A stretch of 64,000 bases of DNA from Mycolicibacterium poriferae (GTDB lineage: Bacteria; Actinomycetota; Actinomycetes; Mycobacteriales; Mycobacteriaceae), in the NCBI RefSeq assembly GCF_010728325.1, contig NZ_AP022570.1, positions 4,154,001-4,218,000 of the forward strand. Direction: 5' to 3'. Both the position numbers and the translations under genes were made by a program. The first letter of the stretch is position 1, and every line of letters begins with the position of its first letter. Below the pieces are notes generated by a model. The model saw nothing but the letters and a program-made list of their open reading frames with translations. It had not been told where the DNA came from and did no database searches. Shown here one piece after another: positions 8,036-15,476 of the stretch.

Positions 8036-8878
8036 TTAGGAACCGTCGGGTTCGCCGATGCAGACCACGGCGGCTTCGTGGGGGAAGCCGAACCCGACGC
8101 GCATGGTGGCCCTGATGCCGAGGCGGTCGGACTCGAAGTATCGGGATTCATCGACGCGCAGGTCGACGTCCTGGCGCACGATGACGAACACCCGTGTGCC
8201 GTCGATGGCCCAGACGACGTTGTCGGGGACGACGGTGTCGGGCACTGACCACAACGGCACGCCAAGGATCTGGCGGCGTGTGGGCAGTGTGGGGTCGGGC
8301 TGCAGCAGCGGCAGGTTGCTGTCGGTGGTCTGCTTGACCTTCGACAGGGCCAACACCGTGGCGGCGTTGGCGACGAACGCGGTGACCATCGCGCCGACGT
8401 TCTCGGCCAGGGAGATGGCTTCGGCGAACGCGTCGGTGTTCGTCAGCGTCGTGGTGGTGGTGGACTGGTAGGTGATCGACTCGATGCCGTCAGGCCCGTT
8501 CGCGGTGGTGTCGGCGAAGAACGCGGCGTCGACCTTGCGGGCGAGGTCGCGGGCGATGGAATCCCCGACGACATTCTGAGCGGCGGGTGAGGAGTCGTTG
8601 GCCAGTTCGTTGGAGATGATCGACAGGGCCGCCAGCTTGTCGGGCTTGACAGTGACTTCGTCGACCCCGGCGTCGGAGGGGTTGATGTCTGATCCCTCCG
8701 GTGTCCAGGCGGCGACGGCGTCGTTGGTGACGATGGGGATGCGGAACTCGCCGCTGTTGGTCGGGACGACGGTGGCGATCTGCATGGCTACCGAGGCGGC
8801 TTCGACGGGCTGGACGATGAGTGCGCCGACTTCTTCGGGGGTGAGTATCCCGCCGGCTGCGTTGGTGTACAAGGGCAT
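8036..8878 (-). CDS. HK97-fold major capsid protein
   Basis: 280 residues, start at ATG 8878 behind AGGAG. The sequence begins almost directly with the mature capsid pattern (GGILTPEEVGALIVQPV... AATVVPTNSGEFRIPIV), continues through the P-domain spine region (VDAAFFADTT..., ISLAENVGAMVTAFVANAATVLAL) and ends with GVPLWSVPD...VFVIVRQDVDLRVDESRYFESDRLGIRATMRVGFGF, typical of siphophage capsids. It lacks the long N-terminal delta domain, in keeping with the separate scaffold-like protein upstream in transcription. No protease gene is present. Similar capsid genes exist in phiRv1 and phiRv2. Confidence 0.9.
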   Translation of the reverse strand: MPLYTNAAGGILTPEEVGALIVQPVEAASVAMQIATVVPTNSGEFRIPIVTNDAVAAWTPEGSDINPSDAGVDEVTVKPDKLAALSIISNELANDSSPAAQNVVGDSIARDLARKVDAAFFADTTANGPDGIESITYQSTTTTTLTNTDAFAEAISLAENVGAMVTAFVANAATVLALSKVKQTTDSNLPLLQPDPTLPTRRQILGVPLWSVPDTVVPDNVVWAIDGTRVFVIVRQDVDLRVDESRYFESDRLGIRATMRVGFGFPHEAAVVCIGEPDGS

Positions 8879-8970
8879 TGGTGCTCCTGGTGGTCAGACA
8901 CGCGTGGCGCGTGCAGAAGTTGCTTGGGATTCCCGTCGGCGCCGGGCCGGTCGGGTTGCCCACCAGGGGC

Positions 8971-9023
8971 GGTCGTGCAGCTCGGGCGGGCGCCTGGCCC
9001 CAGAAGTCCCGGGCTGCACAACC
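8971..9023. repeat. Long inverted repeat in the capsid gene leader
   Basis: 16-base arms at 8971-8986 (GGTCGTGCAGCTCGGG) and 9008-9023 (CCCGGGCTGCACAACC), 14 of 16 paired, with a 21-base GC-rich loop. It lies in the 165-bp gap between the scaffold-like gene and the capsid gene, both read leftward. It could be an attenuator, an RNA stability element or a protein binding site. No T-run follows in either direction. Confidence 0.55.
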
Positions 9024-9043
9024 ATTCTAACCCCTGCTTGTGT

Positions 9044-9580
9044 CTATTGGGTGTGTCCTTGCCTGCGGCGTTGGTCGGTCAGGACCGTCGACCAGGTGGC
9101 GCTGCTGGGGGCGGATTGGCTGCGGACGCCTTGGCCGTAGTCGGCGCCGGCGGGCCAGGGTGGGGTGTAGCTGGCGCCGAGTTGGGGGCGTTGCGCGACG
9201 AGTGTTTCTGCGGCGGTGCGCAGTTCGTCGGTGAGGATGTCGCCGTTGTCGTCGAGGTAGTCGGCGAGGTCGGCGTGGCCGACGTCGAACAGGTCGGCGG
9301 GGGTGGCGATCACGTCGCTGATGATGAGTTCGGCGTGGCGGCGTTGGTAGGTGGCGAGTTGGTCGCGGACGGTGGCGAGTTCGGTTTGGGTTTCGCGGAG
9401 TTGGCGGCGGCGCTTGGCGGCTTCGCTGTTGGGTGAGTCCTGTTCGGGCTCCACGCCGTCGGTGTCGTCGGTGGTGGCCTCGGCTTCTGGTTCGGCTGCC
9501 GGTGTGGTGGTGTCCTCGACAGTGTCGCCGGTGGGGGTGGCCGGGTCGGGGCTGGTCGGTGTGTGCTCGGGTGCGGTCAT
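9044..9580 (-). CDS. Capsid scaffold-like protein
   Basis: 178 residues. The first 50 are Thr/Pro/Asp/Glu-rich and disordered; residues about 53-85 form a charged coiled coil (AAKRRRQLRETQTELATVRDQL...); a helical segment follows (PADLFDVGHADLADYLDDNGDILTDELRTAAETL) and the tail is basic. This layout is typical of mycobacteriophage scaffolding proteins and the gene directly precedes capsid in transcription. It would chaperone shell assembly and then leave. Identification rests on layout and position rather than a conserved motif. Confidence 0.72.
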   Translation of the reverse strand: MTAPEHTPTSPDPATPTGDTVEDTTTPAAEPEAEATTDDTDGVEPEQDSPNSEAAKRRRQLRETQTELATVRDQLATYQRRHAELIISDVIATPADLFDVGHADLADYLDDNGDILTDELRTAAETLVAQRPQLGASYTPPWPAGADYGQGVRSQSAPSSATWSTVLTDQRRRQGHTQ

Positions 9581-9583
9581 TGG

Positions 9584-9874
9584 TCAGTGTCCTTCGCGGT
9601 CGATGATGGTCAGTCGGGGCACGTCGTCGGCGGTGAGTCCGGCGGCGTCGAGGTCGGCTTGCGTGACCGTCCAGGAGCCGAGGGTGGCGCTGCTGGTGAC
9701 GGTGGGTCCGACTCCGATCGGTACGCCGTCGGTGTCGGTGAGGATCTCGCCGGGCTCGCTGACGTTTACGGCGGTGCCGATCGTCTGGTTCAGGTGCAGG
9801 ATCTGCTCACGGGTCAGCGGGGCAGCTGGAACCACATCCTTGGGTGGCTTGCGGAATCGATGGTCGTCGGTCAT
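9584..9874 (-). CDS. Small phage-type protein upstream of scaffold
   Basis: 96 residues, acidic, predominantly strand: TREQILHLNQTIGTAVNVSEPGEILTDTDGVPIGVGPTVTSSATLGSWTVTQADLDAAGLTADDVPRL. No cysteine, signal or membrane segment. It ends three bases before the scaffold-like gene and probably shares its transcript. It could be a head accessory or a regulator; I do not recognise the family. Confidence 0.65.
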   Translation of the reverse strand: MTDDHRFRKPPKDVVPAAPLTREQILHLNQTIGTAVNVSEPGEILTDTDGVPIGVGPTVTSSATLGSWTVTQADLDAAGLTADDVPRLTIIDREGH

Positions 9875-9916
9875 GTCCGTTTTCTCCTTACTGGGGGGTG
9901 ATTGCCTGGCGCCCGG

Positions 9917-11725
9917 TTAGGCGCCGAGTCCGTCGGTGTTGTCGGTGATGCGCCAGATCCGTTCGGTTTTTGAGTCGCCGTGCGCGGGGATCGACTCGAT
10001 ACGCGTCGACAGCCCGGCGGCGCGGCGCACTGAGTCCCAGGGATGCCCGGCGGCGATTCCTGCGGTCTTGGCGTCGTCGGGGGTGACGGTGTCGCCGTCC
10101 TGGTTGTCGAGCCACCTATCCAGCCACGCTGCGGCGGACTCGTAGAGGGGTGGCTTGTGGTCGGGGGTGATCGACCAGATCGCACGGCCACGCTTGCGGC
10201 TGACGGTACGCATATCGGGGTGGGCACTGACGGCTTGATGGATGCTGCCCTTCGAGTAGCCGAGGGCTTGCCCTGCCTCGATCACAGCAAACGACTCGAC
10301 GGTGGTATGCCCGGCGTCGAGGAGATCAGCGACGTGTTGGTTGAGCCATTTCTGGCAGGACAGCTTCGGGCGCACCGATTCATGCGACCTGCGGGAATCC
10401 AGATCTGTGACGCTGGCAGAGCGGTCACGGGTGACCACAGTGGTCACCCCCTCTGAACTGGGCATTCGGGGGGTGACCCCGTCGGTCACGGGTGACCCCA
10501 TCCGATACCTGACGCTGTTATGCTCACCGGACCGAGCAGACACGAGGCCTTCCGCTTCCAGCAAACCGATTGCTTGGTCGAAAAGCTCCCGCTTTTCCCG
10601 CTTGCCCAACCGTCGGCGAAGGTCACCTCCGGCCTGCTCACCGTCACGCTCCAGCATCCGCAGCAGACTGCGCTTGACCGTCTCCAGACGGCTGGCGTCG
10701 TAGAACTCCTCCCCGACCGCGCGGGCGATCGCGCGCTCACGCACCTTGGCGCGGTCGGCTTTGCGGGCTTCGGCGACGATCCAGCCGCGGGTGTGATCCG
10801 ACACCGCCATGACGTCCGCGGAGCGGTCCCAGTCCCATTGCCCGACGACGGAGCGGCCGTGCATGATCGCCAGCAGCGCGGCGACCTTGCAGCGGGTCAG
10901 CATGGCGTGTCCATCGAGCGCGTCAGCCTCTCCCCGTTGGCGGGCCAGGTGCGCAGAGATGATTGTGTCCGCAATTTCGGTGGGGCCGTAAACGATCTCG
11001 ATGACCCCGTCGCCACCCGGCTGCCAGGACGGCAGCGCGGTTTCCAAAGGTTCGGGATCTCGCGGCGCCTTGGTCGGCATATGCGGGTCGATCGTGGGTG
11101 CCCACAAGAACCTCTGCGGCGTTCCCCCCGTGGTGTCGTTGAAGATGACCCCGGTGTGGAGCGGTTGCGCGCCCACCGACAGACACGCTCGATAGGTGTG
11201 GGCCTGCACGATGCGGCTCGTCGCCTTCGAGGCGTTGGCCTGGCCCAGCAGCTCACCCATCGCCATGGACTTCAGCTGTGCCAGCAGGATTGAACCCTGC
11301 CGGGAAGCGATTCCAGCCATGGTGTCGATCTCGGGGACGTTGAAGATCGCCGCAGTGACCGGCTCATGGTCGGCGTCGGCTTTGGCCGGCGGCTTGAACG
11401 TTTCGGCGATTCCCTCACCCGACCCGATGGGCAGCTCCAGGATCGGCGCAGGATAGGCGAGGCGGGCAACTTTGTCGGAGATGCCCTTACCGCCACCGGA
11501 CAGCGAGACGAACGCGCACAGCAGGTTCAGAGACGCACGACCACCGATCAACCCGGGCAGCTGGACCTTGGGGTCAGTTCGGGCCGCCACCCGCAGCAGA
11601 ACCGCGAAGAACACCGCCCACGGTGCGGCGTAGCGAGCCCGCGCCCACAGATAGATCTTGTGCAGTTGCGGGCTGCCGGAGTCGAGGAAGAATTCCTCCG
11701 TCGGCCCCCAGTGGTCGTCGTTCAC
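9917..11725 (-). CDS. Satellite replication protein, DUF3987/primase-helicase-like
   Basis: 602 residues. Residues about 40-330 look like the ATPase core of phage or satellite replication proteins: a glycine-rich loop LSGGGKGISDK in the P-loop position (degenerate, without the first Gly), and a hydrophobic strand ending in acidic residues (AAIFNVPEIDTMAG) like Walker B. A helical regulatory part follows (EARKADRAKVRERAIARAVGEEFY). The last 160 residues hold two winged-helix-like repeats, each closing with an aromatic IW strand (RAIWSI and ERIWRI). The gene occupies the replication position between early genes and head genes, as in phiRv1. It overlaps the next upstream gene by four bases. Confidence 0.7.
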   Translation of the reverse strand: MNDDHWGPTEEFFLDSGSPQLHKIYLWARARYAAPWAVFFAVLLRVAARTDPKVQLPGLIGGRASLNLLCAFVSLSGGGKGISDKVARLAYPAPILELPIGSGEGIAETFKPPAKADADHEPVTAAIFNVPEIDTMAGIASRQGSILLAQLKSMAMGELLGQANASKATSRIVQAHTYRACLSVGAQPLHTGVIFNDTTGGTPQRFLWAPTIDPHMPTKAPRDPEPLETALPSWQPGGDGVIEIVYGPTEIADTIISAHLARQRGEADALDGHAMLTRCKVAALLAIMHGRSVVGQWDWDRSADVMAVSDHTRGWIVAEARKADRAKVRERAIARAVGEEFYDASRLETVKRSLLRMLERDGEQAGGDLRRRLGKREKRELFDQAIGLLEAEGLVSARSGEHNSVRYRMGSPVTDGVTPRMPSSEGVTTVVTRDRSASVTDLDSRRSHESVRPKLSCQKWLNQHVADLLDAGHTTVESFAVIEAGQALGYSKGSIHQAVSAHPDMRTVSRKRGRAIWSITPDHKPPLYESAAAWLDRWLDNQDGDTVTPDDAKTAGIAAGHPWDSVRRAAGLSTRIESIPAHGDSKTERIWRITDNTDGLGA

Positions 11726-12060
11726 GATGCCCTCCGATGCTCATCGATCTGGCGGCGCCGCTGGACTTGGCGGGCCACGTCGCCCCAATCCTCCGCAGCC
11801 GCGATCTGTTCTCCCGCCTCGGCGATGGCGTCCTGGCGGCATTCTTCGGCGATGGCCCACCACACCGCCGACCACAGAATCGCCTGCCACTTCGCGGGGT
11901 CAGTGTCGTCGAGCTGGCACCACACCGGCGTTCCTGGAATCAGCCTGGGGTCAGCCAGCATCGGTGACAACATCTCGTAGACGGGATAGAACTTGACTTC
12001 ACGCGAGGGGGTGCCCGCCCCCGGCAGGGAGCGAGCGTCCTCGATGGGGTAACCCGTCAC
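11722..12060 (-). CDS. Phage protein, possibly DUF2742
   Basis: 112 residues: an N-terminal strand part (REVKFYPVYEMLSPMLADPRLIPGTPVWCQL) followed by a helical Trp-rich region (KWQAILWSAVWWAIAEECRQDAIAEAGEQIAAAEDWGDVARQVQRR). I link it tentatively to DUF2742, a family of mycobacterial prophage proteins. ATGA-type overlaps join it to the replication gene downstream and the Cys-rich gene upstream, so it is translated as part of the early operon. Function unknown. Confidence 0.6.
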   Translation of the reverse strand: MTGYPIEDARSLPGAGTPSREVKFYPVYEMLSPMLADPRLIPGTPVWCQLDDTDPAKWQAILWSAVWWAIAEECRQDAIAEAGEQIAAAEDWGDVARQVQRRRQIDEHRRAS

Positions 12061-12821
12061 CGGCTCATGCCTTCGGACGAGACGGTGGTGGACGGGCGCA
12101 CCGAGTCGAGGGCCTCGATCAGGTACTCCACCGTGTGCAAGTCGAGTTTCTTCGGGAATCCCGACTTGTCGGCGAGCAGCACAGCGAGGAACTCAGTCAT
12201 TTTCGTGCCCAGCAGCTCTCGCCGCTGCCGCAGCAGCTCGAGGTGCCACACCCGCAGGCAGTCCACGCAGTCGCCTTCGCGCCACCACATCCCGGTGTCG
12301 GAATCTTCGTACTCCTGATCCCGCACGGTCATCGGCTTGATCTGGCGACTGTCGTCATCATCGGAGCGTTTCTTGCTCGCCGACGGGCCGGAGGGATCAC
12401 GCGTGAGTTTCATCGGCTCGCCACACAGTCCTATAACGGTGTCTTTGCCGGCATCCCATGCCTCTTGGGCGTCGCTCTTGTACCAGAAGTGATTGAGGTA
12501 GGGGTTGCGCGGCATGCCCTGCCTGTACTTTTGAGCAACCTCGCCGAGTTGAGCAGCGTTGAAGTGTCCGTGGCTGTTGCCAGTGGCGACGCGCTGCATC
12601 ATCTCGGCGTGGTCACGAAAGGTGTCCTTCTCGGGGTGGATGATCGCGTGGGTGGTGACCCGCGCGCACTCGGCGCACTTGAGATCACCGGTCTCGCGCC
12701 ACCAGTCCCGGTCGATCGGCCCTGACAGCCAGTAGTTCTCGGCTCGGTGGTTCCGGGGCCGGCGGCAGGTCCGCATCGTCCCGCAGACACAGCACAGCGC
12801 TTTCTTGTTTTGGTCGCTCAT
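12057..12821 (-). CDS. Cysteine-rich early element protein, zinc-binding-like
   Basis: 254 residues. Two CxxC pairs near the N-terminus (CCVCG at about 10 and CAEC at about 50) and one near residue 185 (CVDC) suggest zinc ribbons. The middle is charged and includes a short poly-Asp run, and the C-terminus is helical. It is coupled by four-base overlaps to both neighbours. The zinc-ribbon pattern fits nucleic-acid binding during replication or regulation. I do not recognise a named family. Confidence 0.65.
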   Translation of the reverse strand: MSDQNKKALCCVCGTMRTCRRPRNHRAENYWLSGPIDRDWWRETGDLKCAECARVTTHAIIHPEKDTFRDHAEMMQRVATGNSHGHFNAAQLGEVAQKYRQGMPRNPYLNHFWYKSDAQEAWDAGKDTVIGLCGEPMKLTRDPSGPSASKKRSDDDDSRQIKPMTVRDQEYEDSDTGMWWREGDCVDCLRVWHLELLRQRRELLGTKMTEFLAVLLADKSGFPKKLDLHTVEYLIEALDSVRPSTTVSSEGMSR

Positions 12822-13066
12822 CGGGTCACCTCCGCGCGGTCGAGCGCGTCGGCACAGCGGTCAACGAGGACGGCAGCCTGGCGCAGATGTCCGAGCGCGG
12901 TGACGAGATCGACCACGCCGAACAACGGGGCGGTGCGGGGCAGCTCGCGCAGCACCCGATTGCCGTCAGCGCGGGCCAGATCCACCAGGTTGGAAATGGT
13001 GTCCAGCAGCAGCGCCTGCTGGGACAGCACACTCGGCGGTGGCGGGGCGGCGTGGTGTGGCATCAT
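12818..13066 (-). CDS. Small helical early element protein
   Basis: 82 residues from ATG 13066, preceded by a GCAGG ribosome binding site. After a Pro-rich start it is one long helical stretch (SQQALLLDTISNLVDLARADGNRVLREL... VDLVTALGHLRQAAVLVDRCADALDR). No motif is recognisable. It overlaps the downstream Cys-rich gene by four bases. Confidence 0.6.
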   Translation of the reverse strand: MMPHHAAPPPPSVLSQQALLLDTISNLVDLARADGNRVLRELPRTAPLFGVVDLVTALGHLRQAAVLVDRCADALDRAEVTR

Positions 13067-13080
13067 TGAGTTACCTGCTT

Positions 13081-13230
13081 TCAGTAGGTCTGAGATGGAG
13101 CGGTCCCCGCCGGTGTTGACGCACCGGATTCATCGGGGGCCGTTCTGTTATTGGTGGGGCGAAGATCCTCGGTGTCGTCGTCGTCGATCAACCCGAGGTC
13201 GGCGTGGTCCTGCTGGGGAAGCACTCGCAT
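13081..13230 (-). CDS. 49-residue protein translationally coupled to excisionase
   Basis: Short gene read by eye: ATG at 13230 overlaps the stop of the upstream excisionase-like gene in a TGATG arrangement, and a TGA ends it at 13081. The product is acidic with a run of four Asp (LGLIDDDDTEDLRPTNN). The overlap and position inside a tightly packed operon support translation, but no homologue is known to me. It may be a small regulator or not made at all. Confidence 0.45.
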   Translation of the reverse strand: MRVLPQQDHADLGLIDDDDTEDLRPTNNRTAPDESGASTPAGTAPSQTY

Positions 13231-13445
13231 CACGCAGCGTCACCGCCGCTGAATTGGCTGTTCTCCCAAGCGATGCACTGTGACAGCAAGTACCTGGTGT
13301 GCCTTCCGAAACGTCGGTAGGGCGGACCCTTCTTCTGGCTGGCCCACTGGGCCAGTGTCTTCTCGGGGATTTGGAGCCGTTCGGCGACCTGAGATCGGGT
13401 TAGCCAGGCGTCGACCGGTGGGTCGGGTGAGGGCGCGGTGGCCAT
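13230..13445 (-). CDS. Excisionase-like MerR/HTH_17 DNA-binding protein
   Basis: 71 residues. The pattern WLTRSQVAERLQIPEKTLAQWASQKKGPPYRRFGRHTRYLLSQCIAWEN is the helix-turn-helix excise-type fold found in recombination directionality factors and other small phage regulators. It is the first gene of the leftward operon and faces the XRE regulator across a 123-bp control region. It probably helps the integrase excise the element, and may also act as a transcription factor. Confidence 0.8.
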   Translation of the reverse strand: MATAPSPDPPVDAWLTRSQVAERLQIPEKTLAQWASQKKGPPYRRFGRHTRYLLSQCIAWENSQFSGGDAA

Positions 13446-13466
13446 CAGCTACTCCTATTGTTGTGT

Positions 13467-13548
13467 GTACATCCGCAATTCTCGTTGCTTCTGGTCCACT
13501 CTTGCGGACCTAAACGAAGCGTACACCCATTCCCGTACAGATCCGCAA
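13467..13548. promoter_or_regulatory. Control region with three TCCGCAA operator-like sites
   Basis: The divergent region 13446-13568 between the excisionase-like and XRE genes has TCCGCAA at 13472-13478 and 13542-13548 on the plus strand and its complement at 13502-13508. The two plus copies follow GTAC or GTACAG. Spaced repeats between a repressor gene and the early operon are typical immunity operators, so the XRE protein is the likely ligand. Confidence 0.6.
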
Positions 13549-13568
13549 CATACGGGCGAGAAAGGCCT

Positions 13569-14162
13569 ATGCTGCGTGTCATGCCGCAAAAAACGGATGT
13601 TCACGACTGGGGCGACCCGCCGAAGAATTGGGCCGAGGAACAGGCGCGCCGCACCGCCCTGGAGATTCGCAGGCTGAGAGGGAAACAATCCGCCCAATGG
13701 CTCTCCGACAGAACCAAGGAGCTTGGGAGCCCGATCACCAGGGCCGTGATCTCGGATCTTGAACTCGGTCGACGTCGATACGTTACGAGTGCCGAGTTGA
13801 TCGTTCTGGCTGCTGCACTCGACACCGCACCAATCGCGTTACTGTACCCGCCGCCCTACGACGAGATCATTGAGTTGGTGCCTGGTGTAGAGCATCCGAA
13901 AATTGCTGTCGTGGAATGGTTTTGCTTAGATGACTATGCTGCTCGATACCAGCCCAGTGAGGGGGTAGGCGATTTCTCTGACCGCACTTGGCCGCTCCAT
14001 GCGGCTCGCGCGGTAGAGAAGCTGGAGGAAGCCCAGCGCGGCCTGTTGGCATCACTTGCCAATGAGTCCAACCCGGATTCGCCTCTCGCTCGAAGCATGC
14101 GGCGGGAGCTTGATTACATCGCGGAGCGCCTCAAGGAATATCGGGAAGAGGATGGCCGGTAG
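13569..14162 (+). CDS. XRE-family regulator of the element
   Basis: 197 residues from ATG 13569, which has GAGAAAGG just upstream. Residues about 20-90 form an XRE helix-turn-helix (LEIRRLRGKQSAQWLSDRTKELGSPITRAVISDLELGRRRYVTSAELIVLAAALDTAPIALLYPP). The rest is a helical dimerisation-type tail with no peptidase motif, so it is not an obvious SOS-cleaved repressor. It is divergent from the excisionase operon and overlaps the integrase start, so one transcript likely makes repressor and integrase together in the integrated state. Confidence 0.85.
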   Translation: MLRVMPQKTDVHDWGDPPKNWAEEQARRTALEIRRLRGKQSAQWLSDRTKELGSPITRAVISDLELGRRRYVTSAELIVLAAALDTAPIALLYPPPYDEIIELVPGVEHPKIAVVEWFCLDDYAARYQPSEGVGDFSDRTWPLHAARAVEKLEEAQRGLLASLANESNPDSPLARSMRRELDYIAERLKEYREEDGR

Positions 14163-15318
14163 GCCGCCGCTGCGGATCGGGCAGCACGGGAAGATCACCC
14201 GGACCAGCCTTGGCGGCGGGCTGTGGTTGGCGCGCTGCAAGTTCCGTGACAGTGACGGCGCGGTGCGCCGTGTCGAACGCCGCGGCCCCGCTGGTATTGA
14301 GGACAAGTACGGGAAGCTCGCCGAGGACGCGTTGATTGAGGCGCTCAAGGACCGCCGGCCACCTTCGGACGAGGAGATCTCACTCGACACCAAGATCTCG
14401 ACTCTGGTCGAGCGGCACATCACTCGGCTTGGCGAGGATGGCCGTTCCCCCGCCACAATCTCCACCTACGAGTTCGCGGCGGGGAAGCTGGCCAAGTTCA
14501 TCGGTGGCGTGCGGGTGGGCGAAGCGACACCCGGACGCATCGACGCGGCTATCCGTTCGATGCGGACAACGCACGGGCCGACGATGGCGCGCCAGTCAAA
14601 AACTATTCTCCGGGGCGCACTGCAGCTCACTGTTATGGCCAACGTCTTAGCCACCAATCCGGTACGGGATGTGCAGCCGATCAAATCGAACGATCAACCG
14701 AAGGGCGCGACCGCGCTCACCGCTGGCCAGTTGCGCGAGCTGCTGGGCAAGCTGCGGGCGCACGAGTACAGCCGCCGGCATGACCTTGTCGACCCGATCA
14801 CCTTGTTGATCGCCACCGGCCTGCGCCGCTCGGAGCTTCTGGCGTTGCGGTGGTCTGACTTCGACGAGGACGGCGAGACGATCTTGGTGTGCGGCAAGTT
14901 GGTCCGTGCCAAGGGCGAGGGATTGCAGCGGATCGACGACACCAAGACGGCCTCGGGCAAGCGGACCTTGCCGCTACCTCACTTCGCGGTGGACGCACTC
15001 ACCGAGCGCAGAGGCCGCGAGTACGTCGGAGAGCAGACGATGATCTTCCCGTCCACGGCCGGCACCTGGCGCGACCCGAACAACTTCGGCAAGCAGTGGC
15101 GCCAGGTCCGGGATGACCTCGGCGCGGACGGGGTGACGACGCACAGCTTCCGCAAGACGGTAGCCACCCTAATCGACGACGAGGGACTGTCCGCGCGGAT
15201 CGGAGCCGACCACCTGGGGCACGCCAAGGTGTCGATGACACAGGACCGGTACATGACCCGTGGTCGAGTTCATACCGCGGTCGCGGATCTGCTGGACCGG
15301 ACTATAAAAGACGAATAA
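14152..15318 (+). CDS. int: Tyrosine integrase
   Basis: 388 residues from ATG 14152, inside the end of the XRE gene and behind GAAGAGG; the longer frame from 14056 overlaps the regulator too far. An arm-binding N-terminal region (GQHGKITRTSLGGGLWLARCKFRD) is followed by a SAM-like core-binding domain and the catalytic domain. Catalytic residues are Arg225 (ATGLRRSELLALRW), His331 and Arg334 (HSFRKT), His357 (LGHAKVSM) and Tyr367 (DRYM). The full set is intact. It ends 44 bp from the att repeat in the tRNA, the usual arrangement for tRNA-targeting integrases. Confidence 0.95.
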   Translation: MAGRPPLRIGQHGKITRTSLGGGLWLARCKFRDSDGAVRRVERRGPAGIEDKYGKLAEDALIEALKDRRPPSDEEISLDTKISTLVERHITRLGEDGRSPATISTYEFAAGKLAKFIGGVRVGEATPGRIDAAIRSMRTTHGPTMARQSKTILRGALQLTVMANVLATNPVRDVQPIKSNDQPKGATALTAGQLRELLGKLRAHEYSRRHDLVDPITLLIATGLRRSELLALRWSDFDEDGETILVCGKLVRAKGEGLQRIDDTKTASGKRTLPLPHFAVDALTERRGREYVGEQTMIFPSTAGTWRDPNNFGKQWRQVRDDLGADGVTTHSFRKTVATLIDDEGLSARIGADHLGHAKVSMTQDRYMTRGRVHTAVADLLDRTIKDE

Positions 15319-15361
15319 AAGTCGGATTCAGTAGTGAGCGTTACTAACTACCATTCCTGAC

Positions 15362-15399
15362 GTGGGGCGGGCGGGGCTCGAACCCGCGACCAATGGATT
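15362..15399. repeat. Attachment site, integrase-side copy
   Basis: 38 bp identical to 5909-5946. All but the last base outside the tRNA lies in the tRNA 3' half, so integration rebuilt a working tRNA. Crossover must fall between the anticodon loop and the 3' end. Confidence 0.93.
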
Positions 15400-15436
15400 A
15401 TGAGTCCACGGCTCTAACCGACTGAGCTACCGCCCC
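15363..15436 (-). tRNA. tRNA with CAT anticodon (Met, probably elongator)
   Basis: 74 nt. The cloverleaf folds by hand: acceptor GGGGCGG with CCGCCCC, D arm GCTC/GAGC, anticodon stem GTGGA/TCCAT around loop CTCATAA, and T stem GCGGG/CCCGC. CAT could also be the lysidine-modified tRNA-Ile, which I cannot exclude. CCA is not encoded. It is the target of the integrated element. Confidence 0.9.
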
Positions 15437-15476
15437 CGGCACGTTGTGCGCGGCCATTATGGTCGCACACGGCTGC

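Larger units (their letters stand above)
5909..15399. mobile_element. phiRv1/phiRv2-like integrated satellite element in tRNA(CAT)
   Basis: An integrated element bounded by a perfect 38-bp direct repeat, 5909-5946 and 15362-15399; one copy length of element is 9,453 bp. The repeat equals the tRNA 3' half, and the intact tRNA sits on the integrase side. Contents left to right: AlbA_2 protein, HNH nuclease, capsid, scaffold-like protein, small protein, ATPase/primase-like protein, three small early proteins, a 49-residue protein, excisionase-like protein, then divergent XRE regulator and tyrosine integrase. There is no portal, terminase, protease, tail or lysis gene, so it cannot make a complete virion alone. 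Size and gene set recall M. tuberculosis phiRv1 and phiRv2. Confidence 0.92.

Noticed and set aside
8036..8878. Encapsulin nanocompartment shell
   Set aside because: HK97-fold too, but the gene is in a phage-type element next to scaffold-like and HNH genes, with no cargo enzyme nearby.
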